DNA from: Pseudahrensia aquimaris
Lineage (GTDB): Bacteria > Pseudomonadota > Alphaproteobacteria > Rhizobiales > Rhizobiaceae
DNA length: 64,000 nt
Direction of reading: 5' to 3'
NCBI RefSeq assembly: GCF_042676045.1
Contig: NZ_JBHTJV010000005.1
Span: 62,001 to 126,000, forward strand
This document shows, piece after piece, positions 17,345-27,073 of this stretch. The translations under genes were made by a program, and so were the position numbers. The notes below the pieces were generated by a model. That model had not been told where the DNA came from. It did no database searches and was given only the letters and a program-made list of their open reading frames with translations. How positions within the stretch are numbered: position 1 is the first letter of the stretch; the number at the start of each line of letters is the position of its first letter.

Positions 17345-18997
17345 CTAGCGCCCCAAAGGCTTGAAGTGAATCCGCTTTGGGGTCAGCGCGTTGTCGCCCA
17401 ATCGAGCCACCTTATCCTTCTCATAATCTTCGAAGTTGCCCTCAAACCACTCAACATGACTATCACCCTCAAACGCCAGCATGTGTGTAGCCAGACGGTC
17501 GAGGAACATGCGGTCGTGCGAGATGATAACGGCGCAGCCGCCGAATTCTTCCAGCGCGTCTTCGAGCGCACTCAAAGTTTCGGTGTCGAGGTCGTTGGTC
17601 GGCTCATCGAGAAGCAGGACGTTCGCGCCACTCTTGAGCATTTTTGCAAGATGAACACGGTTGCGCTGACCGCCTGAAAGCGTGCCGACCTTCTGCTGCT
17701 GGTCACCCTTACGAAAGTTGAACGAACCAACATAAGCGCGGGAATTCACCTCGTGCTTGCCGAGTTTAATGACTTCGGCGCCTTCGGATATTTCTTCCCA
17801 AACGGTGGCATCTGCATTCAGGCTGTCACGGCTCTGGTCAACATAACCCAGCTTCACTGTGTCACCGATGCGGATCGTCCCGCTGTCCGGCTTTTCTTGT
17901 TCGGTGATCATACGGAACAAGGTCGATTTACCGGCACCGTTGGGGCCAATAATGCCGACAATGCCACCAGCAGGCAGTTTGAATGAAAGGTTTTCGATCA
18001 ACTGGCGGTCACCGAAGCCTTTCGAGATATTGTCCGCCTCAATGACCACTTGGCCAAGACGCTCGGCAATCGGGATGACGATCTGCGTGTCGGTGGGTTT
18101 GCGCTGGTCGGCAGCTTCCACCAATTCCTGATATTTGTTGATGCGTGCCTTGGACTTCGCCTGGCGGGCCTTCGGGCTTTGCCCCATCCACTCCTGTTCA
18201 CGCTGCAATTGGCGCATACGCGAATCCTGCTCGCGGCCCTCCTGGATCATCCGCTTTTTCTTCTTTTCCAGATAAGCGGAATAATTGCCCTCGTAAGGGA
18301 TGCCCTGCCCGCGGTCGAGTTCGAGAATCCAGCCGGTCACGTTGTCGAGGAAGTAACGGTCGTGGGTCACGATCATTACGGCACCCTTGAAGTCACGCAG
18401 GTGCTTCTCGAGCCATGACACGGTTTCGGCATCGAGGTGGTTGGTCGGTTCGTCGAGCAGCAGCAGGTCCGGCTCGGACAGCAGCAGGCGGCAGAGCGCA
18501 ACACGGCGGCGCTCACCACCGGATAGCGGCTCAACATCCGCATCACCAGGCGGGCAACGCAGCGCGTCCATTGCCATGTCAATTTTCGCGTCCAGATCCC
18601 ACAGGCCTTCTGCGTCAATCTGGTCCTGAAGTTTAGCGCCCTCCTCCGCCGTCTCGTCGGAATAGTTCATCATCAACTCGTTATAGCGGTCGATGATCGC
18701 GGTCTTCTCTTTCACGCCTTCCATCACATTTTCGCGCACAGTCTTTGCGGGATCGAGATGCGGCTCTTGCTCCAAATAACCAATTTTGCAGCCGTCAGCA
18801 GCCCACGCTTCACCCTGCCATTCGGTGTCGATACCGGCCATAATTTTCAGAAGCGTGGATTTACCAGCGCCGTTCGGCCCAAGCACGCCGATTTTGGCAT
18901 CAGGGTAAAAAGACAGATGCACATTATCAAGCACCTTCTTGCCGCCGGTATAGGTCTTGGTCAGGCCCTGCATGTGATAGATAAATTGACGTGCCAT
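17345..18997 (-). CDS. ettA: energy-dependent translational throttle protein EttA (ABC-F)
   Basis: A 550-residue ABC-F protein that binds the ribosomal E site and gates the first elongation step according to energy state. Two ABC domains without membrane segments: Walker A GPNGAGKSTLLKIMAG and GPNGAGKSTLFRM, signatures LSGGERRRVALCRLL and LSGGQRNRVHLAKML, Walker B LLLLDEPTNHLDAE and VLLLDEPTNDLDTE. Length matches E. coli EttA (555). N terminus ARQFIYHMQGLTKTYTGGKKV is typical. Start at 18997; upstream open codons are not supported. Confidence 0.95.
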   Translation of the reverse strand: MARQFIYHMQGLTKTYTGGKKVLDNVHLSFYPDAKIGVLGPNGAGKSTLLKIMAGIDTEWQGEAWAADGCKIGYLEQEPHLDPAKTVRENVMEGVKEKTAIIDRYNELMMNYSDETAEEGAKLQDQIDAEGLWDLDAKIDMAMDALRCPPGDADVEPLSGGERRRVALCRLLLSEPDLLLLDEPTNHLDAETVSWLEKHLRDFKGAVMIVTHDRYFLDNVTGWILELDRGQGIPYEGNYSAYLEKKKKRMIQEGREQDSRMRQLQREQEWMGQSPKARQAKSKARINKYQELVEAADQRKPTDTQIVIPIAERLGQVVIEADNISKGFGDRQLIENLSFKLPAGGIVGIIGPNGAGKSTLFRMITEQEKPDSGTIRIGDTVKLGYVDQSRDSLNADATVWEEISEGAEVIKLGKHEVNSRAYVGSFNFRKGDQQQKVGTLSGGQRNRVHLAKMLKSGANVLLLDEPTNDLDTETLSALEDALEEFGGCAVIISHDRMFLDRLATHMLAFEGDSHVEWFEGNFEDYEKDKVARLGDNALTPKRIHFKPLGR

Positions 18998-19121
18998 GGG
19001 GATCGTCTCCGCGATTGTGAGCGGCGGACAAAAAGTCTGCGCGAACGGGATTGAATGTGTTGCCAGCCATGTAACGGCTGGGCAGTGTGAAAACAAGATG
19101 GCGAGAGAAAGCAGAAGCAAT

Positions 19122-20042
19122 ATGAGCTGGAAGTCCCACACCCTGCCCCGCTCCGATGACGCGCAAGTGCAAATCTACAGCTTAGCGCCCGCTTCACCTC
19201 GCGCTATTGTCCACATCAACCATGGCATGGCCGAACATGCCGACCGCTACGAACAGTTCGCCGAGGCGTTGTCGGCAGCGGGCTATGCGGCAATCGCCCA
19301 CGACCATCGCGGCCACGGCAACAGCTTTGCGCCGGACACACCCCAGGGCCACTATGGACCGGGCGGGTTTGCGACCGTTATTGAAGAGGTCCAAGTTGTC
19401 CAAGCCCACGCGCGGGAAACATGGCCCGGGCTGAAACTAATCTCTTTCGGTCACTCAATGGGGTCGATCATCGCCTTCAACAACGCGCTGCGGCACCCCA
19501 CCACGATTGACGGGTTGGCCCTGTGGAATTCAGGCGTTGAGACAGGCGCCCTTGGCGCTGTCTTCAAGGCAATCCTCAAAACCGAACGGTTCTTCAAAGG
19601 ATCCGATGTGCCCAGCCAAATGGCCCAAAAACTCACCTTTCAGGCGTGGAACAAAGCCTTCGTCCCCAACCGCACAGACTTCGACTGGCTGTCGCGCGAC
19701 GAGATCGAGGTCGACAAATACATCGCCGATCCACTCTGCGGTTTCCCCGTCACAATCGGCTTGTGGCTGGAATTGCTGGACGCGATTTATTTCGCCGCCG
19801 ACAACCAAAACCTCGCCAATCTGCCAAACACCCTGCCCGTCCATCTGCTCGCAGGGGATCAAGACCCCTGCTCACTCAAAGGCGAAGCCGTGCGCAACAT
19901 TGAAACGCGGATGAGTCGAGCAGGATTGAACGATGTGACGTTCACCTTGCTCAAGGACACAAGGCACGAAAGTCTGAACGAATTGAACCGAGACGAGACG
20001 ACAGCAGATTTTATTGCTTGGCTCGACAAACGCTTCGCCTGA
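19122..20042 (+). CDS. alpha/beta hydrolase, monoacylglycerol-lipase-like
   Basis: A 306-residue serine hydrolase. Seen: HGMAEHADRYEQFAEAL and AHDHRGHGNS, the pattern of monoacylglycerol lipase/lysophospholipase family enzymes; nucleophile S112 in FGHSMGS; acid D in LAGDQDPCS; histidine in KDTRHESLNE. The start could be 19122 (AGAAGCA upstream) or ATG at 19098; neither ribosome site is strong. Divergent from ettA, downstream of which GFA-family gene follows 19 nt after, probably one transcript. Confidence 0.85.
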   Translation: MSWKSHTLPRSDDAQVQIYSLAPASPRAIVHINHGMAEHADRYEQFAEALSAAGYAAIAHDHRGHGNSFAPDTPQGHYGPGGFATVIEEVQVVQAHARETWPGLKLISFGHSMGSIIAFNNALRHPTTIDGLALWNSGVETGALGAVFKAILKTERFFKGSDVPSQMAQKLTFQAWNKAFVPNRTDFDWLSRDEIEVDKYIADPLCGFPVTIGLWLELLDAIYFAADNQNLANLPNTLPVHLLAGDQDPCSLKGEAVRNIETRMSRAGLNDVTFTLLKDTRHESLNELNRDETTADFIAWLDKRFA

Positions 20043-20061
20043 CACCCCGAAAGGAAATCCC

Positions 20062-20466
20062 ATGAACTTCACCGGAAAATGCTACTGCGGCGAACTCACC
20101 TACAAAGCTGAAGGCGAGCCCGTAATGAAAGGCCAGTGCCATTGCCGCGAATGCCAATACATCTCTGGCGGCGGCCCAAACTATTTCCTCATCATGCCCA
20201 CAGCAGGCTTTGAATACACCAAGGGCGAACCTTCCCAATTCACACGATCAGATATCGAAAACCCGCGCACCCGTGACTTCTGCAAAACCTGCGGAACCCA
20301 CATCACGACCCGTCTGCCCGGTGGCAAAATGATCGTGGTCAAAGTTGGCACGATGGACGATCCGAGCGAATATGGCGGCCCGAAAGTCGCGATCTTCACC
20401 TGCGATATGCCCGACTTTCACACGATAGCCGAAGGCATCCCCACCTTCGACAAACGACCGAGTTAG
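20062..20466 (+). CDS. GFA/CENP-V family zinc protein
   Basis: A 134-residue protein of the glutathione-dependent formaldehyde-activating (Gfa) fold. Zinc-site cysteines are visible: KCYCGE at the N terminus, GQCHCRECQ near residue 26-31, and FCKTCGTHI further on. Family members bind zinc and some act on glutathione adducts; most have no proven substrate. AAAGGAA ribosome site just upstream. Convergent with the DMT gene with a 4-nt stop overlap (TTAG). Confidence 0.88.
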   Translation: MNFTGKCYCGELTYKAEGEPVMKGQCHCRECQYISGGGPNYFLIMPTAGFEYTKGEPSQFTRSDIENPRTRDFCKTCGTHITTRLPGGKMIVVKVGTMDDPSEYGGPKVAIFTCDMPDFHTIAEGIPTFDKRPS

Positions 20467-21380
20467 GCTGCAGTTCTCGCCGCCCGCTTCTTCAACTGCC
20501 GTTCACGCAAGACCATATACGTGCCAGAACCGATGATCAGAGCAGCGCCCAAGAACACTGTCGTGCTCGGATTTTCACCGAACACGAACACGCCCAGCAG
20601 CAGCAGGAAGATGATGCGGCTGTAGCGGAACGGCGTCACAACTGACACTTCCGCCATGCGGATGGAAGCTATCAGAAGCAGATATCCGGCGGACCCGAGC
20701 GCGATCATAAACAGGATCGACAGCCAATCAGCGTTTGCAGGAAACAAGCTTTCGCCGCGCCATAACACCCAGCCGGTCGCAAACGGGATCGTGGCGATCA
20801 TCGTATAGGTTGCCAGACAGGACGACGGCAGATCGGCTGGCGTCATGCGGGTGGAAAGATCGCGAAACGACAAAGCCAACATAGCGAGCACCGCCCACAA
20901 GACGGCGGGGTCAAACCCTTCGGAACCGGGCTGGATAACCAATACAACGCCCAAAAACCCCAAGCCAATCGACGTCCAGCGCCGCCAACTCACCTTCTCT
21001 CCCAAAAACAAGACCGCGCCCATGGCCACCAAAATCGGCGTTGCTTGCGTTATCGCGCCCACGATGGACAAATCCACCAGCGAGAGCGCTGACACCATAG
21101 CCACCGTGCCGACGATTTCTGACGCGTATCGTGCAATCATGATAGGCTTCAGCGCGCTTACATTGCGCATGCTGTCACCCTGAATGATGGCCATCGCGAG
21201 AAAGGTAACCAACCCGCCTGCTGTTAAGAAAAACAGCACCTGTGCCGCAGAAATGATCTGCGAGTTCATCTTCACCAGCGTATCGGCCAAGGCGAAACAC
21301 GCCATCGACAAAACCATCAGCACAATGCCGCGCGCATTTGAGTTTTCAGATTGAGGCAAATTAGGCTCCGCACCGGACAA
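20463..21380 (-). CDS. EamA/DMT family transporter
   Basis: A 305-residue inner-membrane carrier with ten predicted helices in two EamA repeats (GIVLMVLSMACFALADTLVK; FDPAVLWAVLAMLALSFRDL). The second repeat ends with a basic cytoplasmic tail RERQLKKRAARTAA. Substrate unknown. Second of three DMT genes in the window. Confidence 0.87.
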   Translation of the reverse strand: MSGAEPNLPQSENSNARGIVLMVLSMACFALADTLVKMNSQIISAAQVLFFLTAGGLVTFLAMAIIQGDSMRNVSALKPIMIARYASEIVGTVAMVSALSLVDLSIVGAITQATPILVAMGAVLFLGEKVSWRRWTSIGLGFLGVVLVIQPGSEGFDPAVLWAVLAMLALSFRDLSTRMTPADLPSSCLATYTMIATIPFATGWVLWRGESLFPANADWLSILFMIALGSAGYLLLIASIRMAEVSVVTPFRYSRIIFLLLLGVFVFGENPSTTVFLGAALIIGSGTYMVLRERQLKKRAARTAA

Positions 21381-21451
21381 CCGTGATGGTGCACCGCTTT
21401 CCCCTGCCTACGCCTGAAGCCGCAAATCATCAACCGGGGAAAATTTCCACC

Positions 21452-22042
21452 TTAGTCCGGCACCTCAACCACCGCATTGGGCGCAGGCTCATTGTCCTGA
21501 ATGATCGTATTGTGCGGGCTCACGGTTTCGATCCGCCAAGGGAAACCGTTTTGAGCATCACGCCAATACGTGCCCTTCATCTTCATGCCCGAGGGGTAGA
21601 GTGCATAATCCATCGAAAAGCGGTCCACCGTCTTGCCATCCAAATCAACACCATAGGCGCATTCGATATTGGTGGCCTCCAGAGCTTGCTTCGCCAATCC
21701 ATCGAGATAAGCCCGCTGCTGTTCCGGGGTGCTTTCGCTCATCAGCTTCCAGTTCTTACCGCCGTCGGACGTGGTGTAGAATTTCCCATCGTTGAACAGG
21801 CTCACCGGCACCCCCTGCTCGTTCATCGTCAGGCCGCGTTTGTCCGGCGTCGAAATCACCGTGTTTCGGGTCGTGTTGTTGCCCATCACCATCTGAACGT
21901 TTTGGCGCATAGCAACGGGGTGAAACACCTCCGTCATCGCCGCCCGAGCATCAGATTCGCACTTGGCTTGATCGGCGGACGCTGGTGTGGCGAACGCCAT
22001 GAGGCCAACACCAAAACATATGGTCCTTGTCACTGCTTTCAT
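21452..22042 (-). CDS. secreted protein of unknown function
   Basis: A 196-residue exported protein. The start at 22042 is chosen because the upstream codons AAG GAG form its ribosome site; an ATG at 22057 is less likely. Signal peptide AVTRTICFGVGLMAFATPASA. The mature part has one cysteine near its start (AKCESDARAAM) and another in IECAYGVDLDG, a YYT-like FYTTSDGGKNWKLMSE and a C-terminal WRIETVSP strand. No family recognised; the alternating beta pattern suggests a small lipid- or ligand-binding fold. Confidence 0.7.
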   Translation of the reverse strand: MKAVTRTICFGVGLMAFATPASADQAKCESDARAAMTEVFHPVAMRQNVQMVMGNNTTRNTVISTPDKRGLTMNEQGVPVSLFNDGKFYTTSDGGKNWKLMSESTPEQQRAYLDGLAKQALEATNIECAYGVDLDGKTVDRFSMDYALYPSGMKMKGTYWRDAQNGFPWRIETVSPHNTIIQDNEPAPNAVVEVPD

Positions 22043-22118
22043 CACAAGCTCCTTCATTCATTCATTTAGGCTGAAGCAGCCCCATGCGACGGGTCAAGTG
22101 ACGAATCTCATAGCCCGT

Positions 22119-23291
22119 CTAGCCTTCCCCCAACCACCGCTCCAAAACAGCGTCAGTATCTTCCCCCAACATCGGCGGAGCCTTCTTGTATTCCACCTGC
22201 GTCTTCGAAAATTTCAGCGGGTTCGCAATGCCCGGAACCTTGCCCGCCACCGGATGATCCAGCTCAATCGCCATCCCCCGCGCTTGCACCTGAGGGTCAG
22301 CAAAAGTCTGATCCATCGTGTTGATCGGGCATGCTGGCACGTTGTTGGCGGGCAGTGCTTCCAGCCAATGGGCGGAAGGCTGTTTCACCGTCTCCGCGCT
22401 CAAGAATTCCACCATCGCCTCACGGTTTTGGTTGCGTGCAGGCATGGTGGAAAACCGTTCATCCTTCGCCACACCTTCTATGCCCAACACATTGCAAAGA
22501 CTCACAAACTGGGTGTCGTTGCCAACCGCAATGATGAATGAACCATCACTTGAAGGAAACGGCTGATAAGGCGCGAGGTTGGGGTGATAGTCGCCTGTCA
22601 GCCCCGGCACATTTCCCGTCAACAAATAGTTGTATCCTTGATTGACCAAGCCGCTCACCTGAACATCCAGCAGCGCCAAATCGATGTGCTGCCCCTCGCC
22701 CGTCCTCTCGCGGTGATGCAAAGCGGCCAACACGCCGATCGTTCCCATCAACCCAGATTGAAGATCCGAAGTCGCCACGCCCACCCGCGTTGGGCCAGTC
22801 TCCGGCTGCCCCGTTATGCTCATCAAGCCTGACCGCGCTTGAATCAGATAGTCATATCCTGGTTGCGCTGCATCTGGTCCCGTTTGTCCGAAGCCTGTGA
22901 TGGATAGATAAATCAAGCCCGGATTGGCCTTCGACAAGGTCGCGTAGTCCAACCCGTATTTCGCAAGCCCACCAACCTTGAAATTCTCCACCAGAATGTC
23001 GGCTCTCTCGGCCAACCGCGCAACGGTCGCCGCGCCTTCTGGCGTGGCAATATCCACGGCAACAGAATGCTTGCCGCGATTGGCCGACATATAATATCCA
23101 CTCTCGCGCGTATCGTTGCCATTCATATCCTTCACCCAAGGTGGCCCCCATGTGCGGGTGTCGTCACCGCGTCCCGGTCGTTCAATCTTGACGACCTCGG
23201 CCCCGAGATCAGCCAAATGCTGCGTCATCGTTGGTCCTGCCAGAATGCGCGAAAGATCGAGAACTTTTTGGCCGGTCAGCGGTCCACTCAT
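22119..23291 (-). CDS. CaiB/BaiF family CoA transferase (type III)
   Basis: A 390-residue family III CoA transferase moving CoA between acyl groups. Seen: N-terminal GQKVLDLSRILAGPTMTQ, LGAEVVKIERPGRGDDTR, ILVENFKVGG, YLSITGFGQTGP, YDYLIQARSGLMSITG, and the likely catalytic aspartate in GVATSDLQSGLMG. Start at 23291 gives the normal N terminus. Divergent from paaI across 95 nt, which may hint at shared acyl-CoA metabolism. Donor and acceptor unknown. Confidence 0.93.
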   Translation of the reverse strand: MSGPLTGQKVLDLSRILAGPTMTQHLADLGAEVVKIERPGRGDDTRTWGPPWVKDMNGNDTRESGYYMSANRGKHSVAVDIATPEGAATVARLAERADILVENFKVGGLAKYGLDYATLSKANPGLIYLSITGFGQTGPDAAQPGYDYLIQARSGLMSITGQPETGPTRVGVATSDLQSGLMGTIGVLAALHHRERTGEGQHIDLALLDVQVSGLVNQGYNYLLTGNVPGLTGDYHPNLAPYQPFPSSDGSFIIAVGNDTQFVSLCNVLGIEGVAKDERFSTMPARNQNREAMVEFLSAETVKQPSAHWLEALPANNVPACPINTMDQTFADPQVQARGMAIELDHPVAGKVPGIANPLKFSKTQVEYKKAPPMLGEDTDAVLERWLGEG

Positions 23292-23386
23292 GGTCGATTC
23301 CTGTTGGGAAGGGTATTTTCCCATAATTGAACTTCCCCGCTTGGCGGTGCAAGGTGCAGCAGCCTTGAGGAGGGGAGTTTCTGGCA

Positions 23387-23842
23387 ATGACCAAAGAGCA
23401 CGACGCCGACAAATTGGCCCGCGCCTGTGCCGAGTCCATGTGGGCCAATGATAGCGCTTCCAAAGGTCTTGGCATGGCAATTGAAGAGGTGCGCCTCGGC
23501 TACGCTCGCCTATCCATGCCCATCCGCGCCGACATGACCAACGGCCAGAAAATCGCCCATGGCGGCTTCATCTTCACACTGGCTGACAGCGCCTTTGCCT
23601 TCGCCTGCAATGGTCGCAATCAATTCACGGTGGCCCAGCACTGCGCCGTTACCTTCCTCGCACCCGGCTTTGAGGGCGACGTCATGACCGCAACTGCCCA
23701 AGAGCGCCACTTCGCTGGCCGTTCCGGCATCTACGATGTGACGGTCACCAATCAAAAGAGCGAAACCATCGCCGAATTTCGCGGCCATTCACGCACGGTG
23801 AAGGGCCAGCATCTTCCAGACCCAGAGACACCCGATGCTTGA
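23387..23842 (+). CDS. paaI: PaaI-type hotdog thioesterase
   Basis: A 151-residue hotdog-fold acyl-CoA thioesterase of the hydroxyphenylacetyl-CoA type. Seen: NGQKIAHGGFIFTLADSAFAFACN, with HGG and the acidic LADSAFA catalytic helix typical of PaaI, and VAQHCAVTFLAP. PaaI rescues CoA from dead-end intermediates in phenylacetate breakdown. GAGGAGGGGAG precedes the start. Overlaps the paaK start by 8 nt. The ring-oxygenase genes paaABCDE are not in the window. Confidence 0.9.
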   Translation: MTKEHDADKLARACAESMWANDSASKGLGMAIEEVRLGYARLSMPIRADMTNGQKIAHGGFIFTLADSAFAFACNGRNQFTVAQHCAVTFLAPGFEGDVMTATAQERHFAGRSGIYDVTVTNQKSETIAEFRGHSRTVKGQHLPDPETPDA

Positions 23843-25142
23843 TCTAACACCTGACAAATCCGCCTTAGACCCTATCGAAATCGCCTCGCGCGATGAAATC
23901 CAGTCTCTGCAATTGGCGCGGATGAAGTGGTCGCTCGCCCACGCTTACGAAAACGTGCCGCATTACAATCGCGCTTTTGATGAGAAGGGCGTTCATCCGT
24001 CCGACCTGAAGTCGCTTTCCGACCTCGCCAAATTTCCCTTCACCGTCAAAACCGACCTGCGCGACAACTACCCTTTCGGCATGTTCGCCGTGCCACGCGA
24101 GCAGGTGGTCCGCGTTCATGCATCATCAGGCACGACAGGCAAGCCGACCGTTGTGGGCTACACAAAAGACGACATTGAAACATGGGCAACCGTCATGGCC
24201 CGCTCCATCCGCGCATCCGGCGGGCGTCCGGGCGATGTGTGTCATGTTTCCTATGGCTACGGCCTGTTCACAGGCGGTCTGGGCGCCCATTACGGGGCCG
24301 AGAAACTGGGCTGCACCACCATTCCCGTCTCCGGCGGCATGACCGAACGCCAGGTTACGCTGATCGAGGATTTCGGCGCGTCAATCATCATGATCACGCC
24401 TTCCTACATGCTCTCCGTGCTGGACGAATACCGCGCCCAAGGCCTCGACCCGCGCAAATCGCCGCTCAAGGTCGGCATTTTTGGTGCGGAGCCGTGGACA
24501 AATGCGATGAGAGGCGAAATCGAGGAAGCCTTCGATATGCACGCTGTCGACATCTACGGCCTGTCGGAAGTCATGGGGCCGGGCGTTGCCAACGAATGTG
24601 TGGAGACAAAAGACGGTCTGCACATCTGGGAAGACCACTTTTACCCCGAAATCATCGACCCGGAAACTGGCGAAGTCCTCCCCGATGGCGAGATGGGCGA
24701 ACTGGTGTTCACGTCGCTGACCAAACAAGCCTTTCCCATCATCCGCTACCGCACCCGCGACCTCACCCGCCTCCTGCCCGGAACGGCGCGCTCCATGCGC
24801 CGCATGGAAAAGGTCACGGGCCGCTCAGACGACATGATGATCGTGCGCGGCGTCAACGTCTTCCCCACCCAGATCGAAGAACAGTTGATGAAGGTGCCGG
24901 GCCTTGCTCCGCACTACCAGGTGGAACTCACGCGAGAAGGTCGCATGGACGTGATGACCATCATGACTGAAGCTGCCAAAGGCCACGAAGCGGAAGATGC
25001 GAAATCAGCTAACGCCAAGGCGCTTGCTGAATACGTTAAAGGCGTCATAGGCGTCACCGCCCACGTCAAAGTCGCAGAAACTGGCGGCGTGGAGCGCAGC
25101 CAAGGCAAGGCGCGCCGCGTCGTGGACAAACGAAATCTCTAG
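23835..25142 (+). CDS. paaK: phenylacetate-CoA ligase
   Basis: A 435-residue AMP-forming ligase that activates phenylacetate to phenylacetyl-CoA. Seen: N-terminal Q-x-x-R-x-x-W-like QLARMKWSLAHAYENVPHYN, the P-loop ASSGTTGKPTVVGYT, HVSYGYGLFTGGLGAHYG, EVMGPGVANEC, and the C-terminal hinge VTGRSDDMMIVRGVNVFPTQ. Length is normal for PaaK. Translation likely coupled to paaI by overlap. Confidence 0.95.
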   Translation: MLDLTPDKSALDPIEIASRDEIQSLQLARMKWSLAHAYENVPHYNRAFDEKGVHPSDLKSLSDLAKFPFTVKTDLRDNYPFGMFAVPREQVVRVHASSGTTGKPTVVGYTKDDIETWATVMARSIRASGGRPGDVCHVSYGYGLFTGGLGAHYGAEKLGCTTIPVSGGMTERQVTLIEDFGASIIMITPSYMLSVLDEYRAQGLDPRKSPLKVGIFGAEPWTNAMRGEIEEAFDMHAVDIYGLSEVMGPGVANECVETKDGLHIWEDHFYPEIIDPETGEVLPDGEMGELVFTSLTKQAFPIIRYRTRDLTRLLPGTARSMRRMEKVTGRSDDMMIVRGVNVFPTQIEEQLMKVPGLAPHYQVELTREGRMDVMTIMTEAAKGHEAEDAKSANAKALAEYVKGVIGVTAHVKVAETGGVERSQGKARRVVDKRNL

Positions 25143-25151
25143 GAGACTGAA

Positions 25152-25550
25152 ATGAAAATCATGCCCGTAGGCTCCCGCCCCTCCCGCCCTGGTCCTGAAG
25201 AAACCTTTACCGGCTCCGTCCGCGTTGATCCGCTCATCATGGCCGACGAGCCATCCCGCGTGCGGGCTCTATCCGTCACCTTCGAGCCCGGCGCCCGCAC
25301 CGCATGGCACACCCACCCACTTGGCCAGACGCTCATCGTCACAGCAGGGATGGGGCTTGTGTGCAAACTGGGCGAAGAACCGCAGAAAATTCGCCCCGGC
25401 GATGTGGTGTGGTTTGAACCGGGCGAAAAGCATTGGCATGGCGCGGCACCCACCACAGGCATGACGCATATAGCGATCCAGGAAGCGCTTGATGGTTCCA
25501 ACGTCGACTGGATGGAACATGTCGACGACAAAGACTATCCTGCCGCCTGA
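25152..25550 (+). CDS. cupin domain protein
   Basis: A 132-residue single-cupin protein with AFEPGARTAWHTHP-like motif 1 (FEPGARTAWHTHPLGQT) and motif 2 GDVVWFEPGEKHWHGA, giving three or four histidines for a metal. It resembles the small cupins annotated as (R)-mandelonitrile lyase-like or carboxymuconolactone-decarboxylase-associated. GAGACTGAA lies upstream of its ATG, 9 nt after paaK, so it belongs to the same transcript. Role with PaaI/PaaK unclear. Confidence 0.85.
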   Translation: MKIMPVGSRPSRPGPEETFTGSVRVDPLIMADEPSRVRALSVTFEPGARTAWHTHPLGQTLIVTAGMGLVCKLGEEPQKIRPGDVVWFEPGEKHWHGAAPTTGMTHIAIQEALDGSNVDWMEHVDDKDYPAA

Positions 25551-25599
25551 AGCCGCGCTCTGACACTTAAGCCAAGGGCGTCTGCGAAAGGAAAGCCCG

Positions 25600-26991
25600 A
25601 TGGCCTTGTTGGACCCGCCTCCCTTCTTGCGCTCTTATGCAAACATGTTCCGCCGGATGCGGCTGGAGGAGAAAGCTCTAGCAGACGTAAATCCGCATCT
25701 GGCAGAAGCACTCGCGGAAGACAAACTGGAAGGCCAGCGCCTCGCAACCCGCGCCCGTACGATTGCACTCGGAATTATTTTCGTCGTCCTGCCGCTGCTC
25801 AACCCGCATCCAAGCGTCATCATCTATTTGGTCGCGATCCTGTTCTTCATCGCCCTCGGCTGGTTGCAATTGCGCTACGCTCGGGTCGGGCAATCGAACG
25901 CCGAACTGGCCTTGATCGTACTGGATCTTGTCTTGCTTACTGCAATTTTCACGCTTCCCAACCCGTGGCGAGCCGAACCTTTCCCGCTGCCTTACGCATT
26001 CAACTTCGATACATTCCAATATTTCCTGATCATTCTGGCGACCGGCACCCTTGCCTATTCTTGGAGAACCGTCTGGACCATCGGCACCTTCACCGCTGTC
26101 CTTTGGCTGGGTGCGACAGCGTTGGTAGCATTCTTCGGCTACCGCAGACCGGAAATGACAGAGGCCATCAACGCCGCACTACCGAATTTCCCCATCGTCG
26201 CGTCTGAACTTGATCCAAATTCAGTGCGCTGGCCGATGCGTATTCAGGAGGTCGTGGTTTTTACAATCGTCGCGGGCATTCTTGCTGCGAAGGGGTTCCG
26301 CTCGAACCGCTTGCTCATTCGCCAAGGCATCATAGCGGGCGAACGCGCAAACCTCTCGCGCTATTTCCCATCTAGTATGGTCGATACCCTTGCCTCCACC
26401 GACCACGACATCGGCGCGGTGCGCAGCCAACAGGTTGCCGTGTTGTTTGCCGACATTGTGGGTTTCACGAAGTTCGCTGAGACAGCAGCACCCACAGAGG
26501 TTATGAACCTCTTGCGAAGCTATCATCAACTGGTGGAACGGGCGATCTTCGACAATGGCGGGACGCTAGACAAATATCTAGGCGATGGCGTCATGGCTAC
26601 TTTCGGCACGCCGAAAACCGGCGAGAAAGACGCGGAGAACGCCTTGAAGGCCGCCCGACAGATCATCGTACTCTCAAAGTCTTTCAGCGAAGCACGCGAG
26701 GCCGCCGGCCAATCACCCTTGAAAGTTAGCGTTGGCGTGCATTACGGCCCAGTCATTCTTGGTGATATCGGGCCAGAACGGCGGCTTGAATTTGCAGTTA
26801 TCGGCGACACCGTGAACGTCGCTGCACGGATCGAAGCAGCTACCCGCGCGCTCGGTTGCTCTATGGCAGTGAGCCATGATCTCATGCAGCAGATTGAGGA
26901 TGCTCAAACGCTTCAAAAAGACCTCGAGAGACAAAAAGGGGTTGAACTGCGCGGACGGGAAACCCCGATTGATCTCTGGCTGGGTAATTGA
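25600..26991 (+). CDS. membrane-bound class III adenylate/guanylate cyclase
   Basis: A 463-residue cyclase producing a cyclic nucleotide, probably cAMP. An N-terminal 60-residue cytoplasmic stretch is followed by six predicted membrane helices (about 53-235), then the catalytic domain: VAVLFADIVGFTKFAE (first metal D near 285), GTLDKYLGDGVMATFG (substrate K and second metal D near 329), and FAVIGDTVNVAARIEAATR with the transition-state N and R. GAAAGGAAAG ribosome site. The six-helix input domain resembles CHASE-less MASE-type sensors. Separate promoter likely. Confidence 0.92.
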   Translation: MALLDPPPFLRSYANMFRRMRLEEKALADVNPHLAEALAEDKLEGQRLATRARTIALGIIFVVLPLLNPHPSVIIYLVAILFFIALGWLQLRYARVGQSNAELALIVLDLVLLTAIFTLPNPWRAEPFPLPYAFNFDTFQYFLIILATGTLAYSWRTVWTIGTFTAVLWLGATALVAFFGYRRPEMTEAINAALPNFPIVASELDPNSVRWPMRIQEVVVFTIVAGILAAKGFRSNRLLIRQGIIAGERANLSRYFPSSMVDTLASTDHDIGAVRSQQVAVLFADIVGFTKFAETAAPTEVMNLLRSYHQLVERAIFDNGGTLDKYLGDGVMATFGTPKTGEKDAENALKAARQIIVLSKSFSEAREAAGQSPLKVSVGVHYGPVILGDIGPERRLEFAVIGDTVNVAARIEAATRALGCSMAVSHDLMQQIEDAQTLQKDLERQKGVELRGRETPIDLWLGN

Positions 26992-27073
26992 ACGCAGAAC
27001 ATCGCGAGCAGTGTTTCAACAACGCAAAATCTTACCAGTTTTCAACCCCAATGAATTCTGGTATTTTGTGGTT

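Noticed and set aside
24182..24970. 262-residue plus-strand frame inside paaK
   Set aside because: Out-of-frame, Arg/His-rich shadow of a well-conserved ligase gene.
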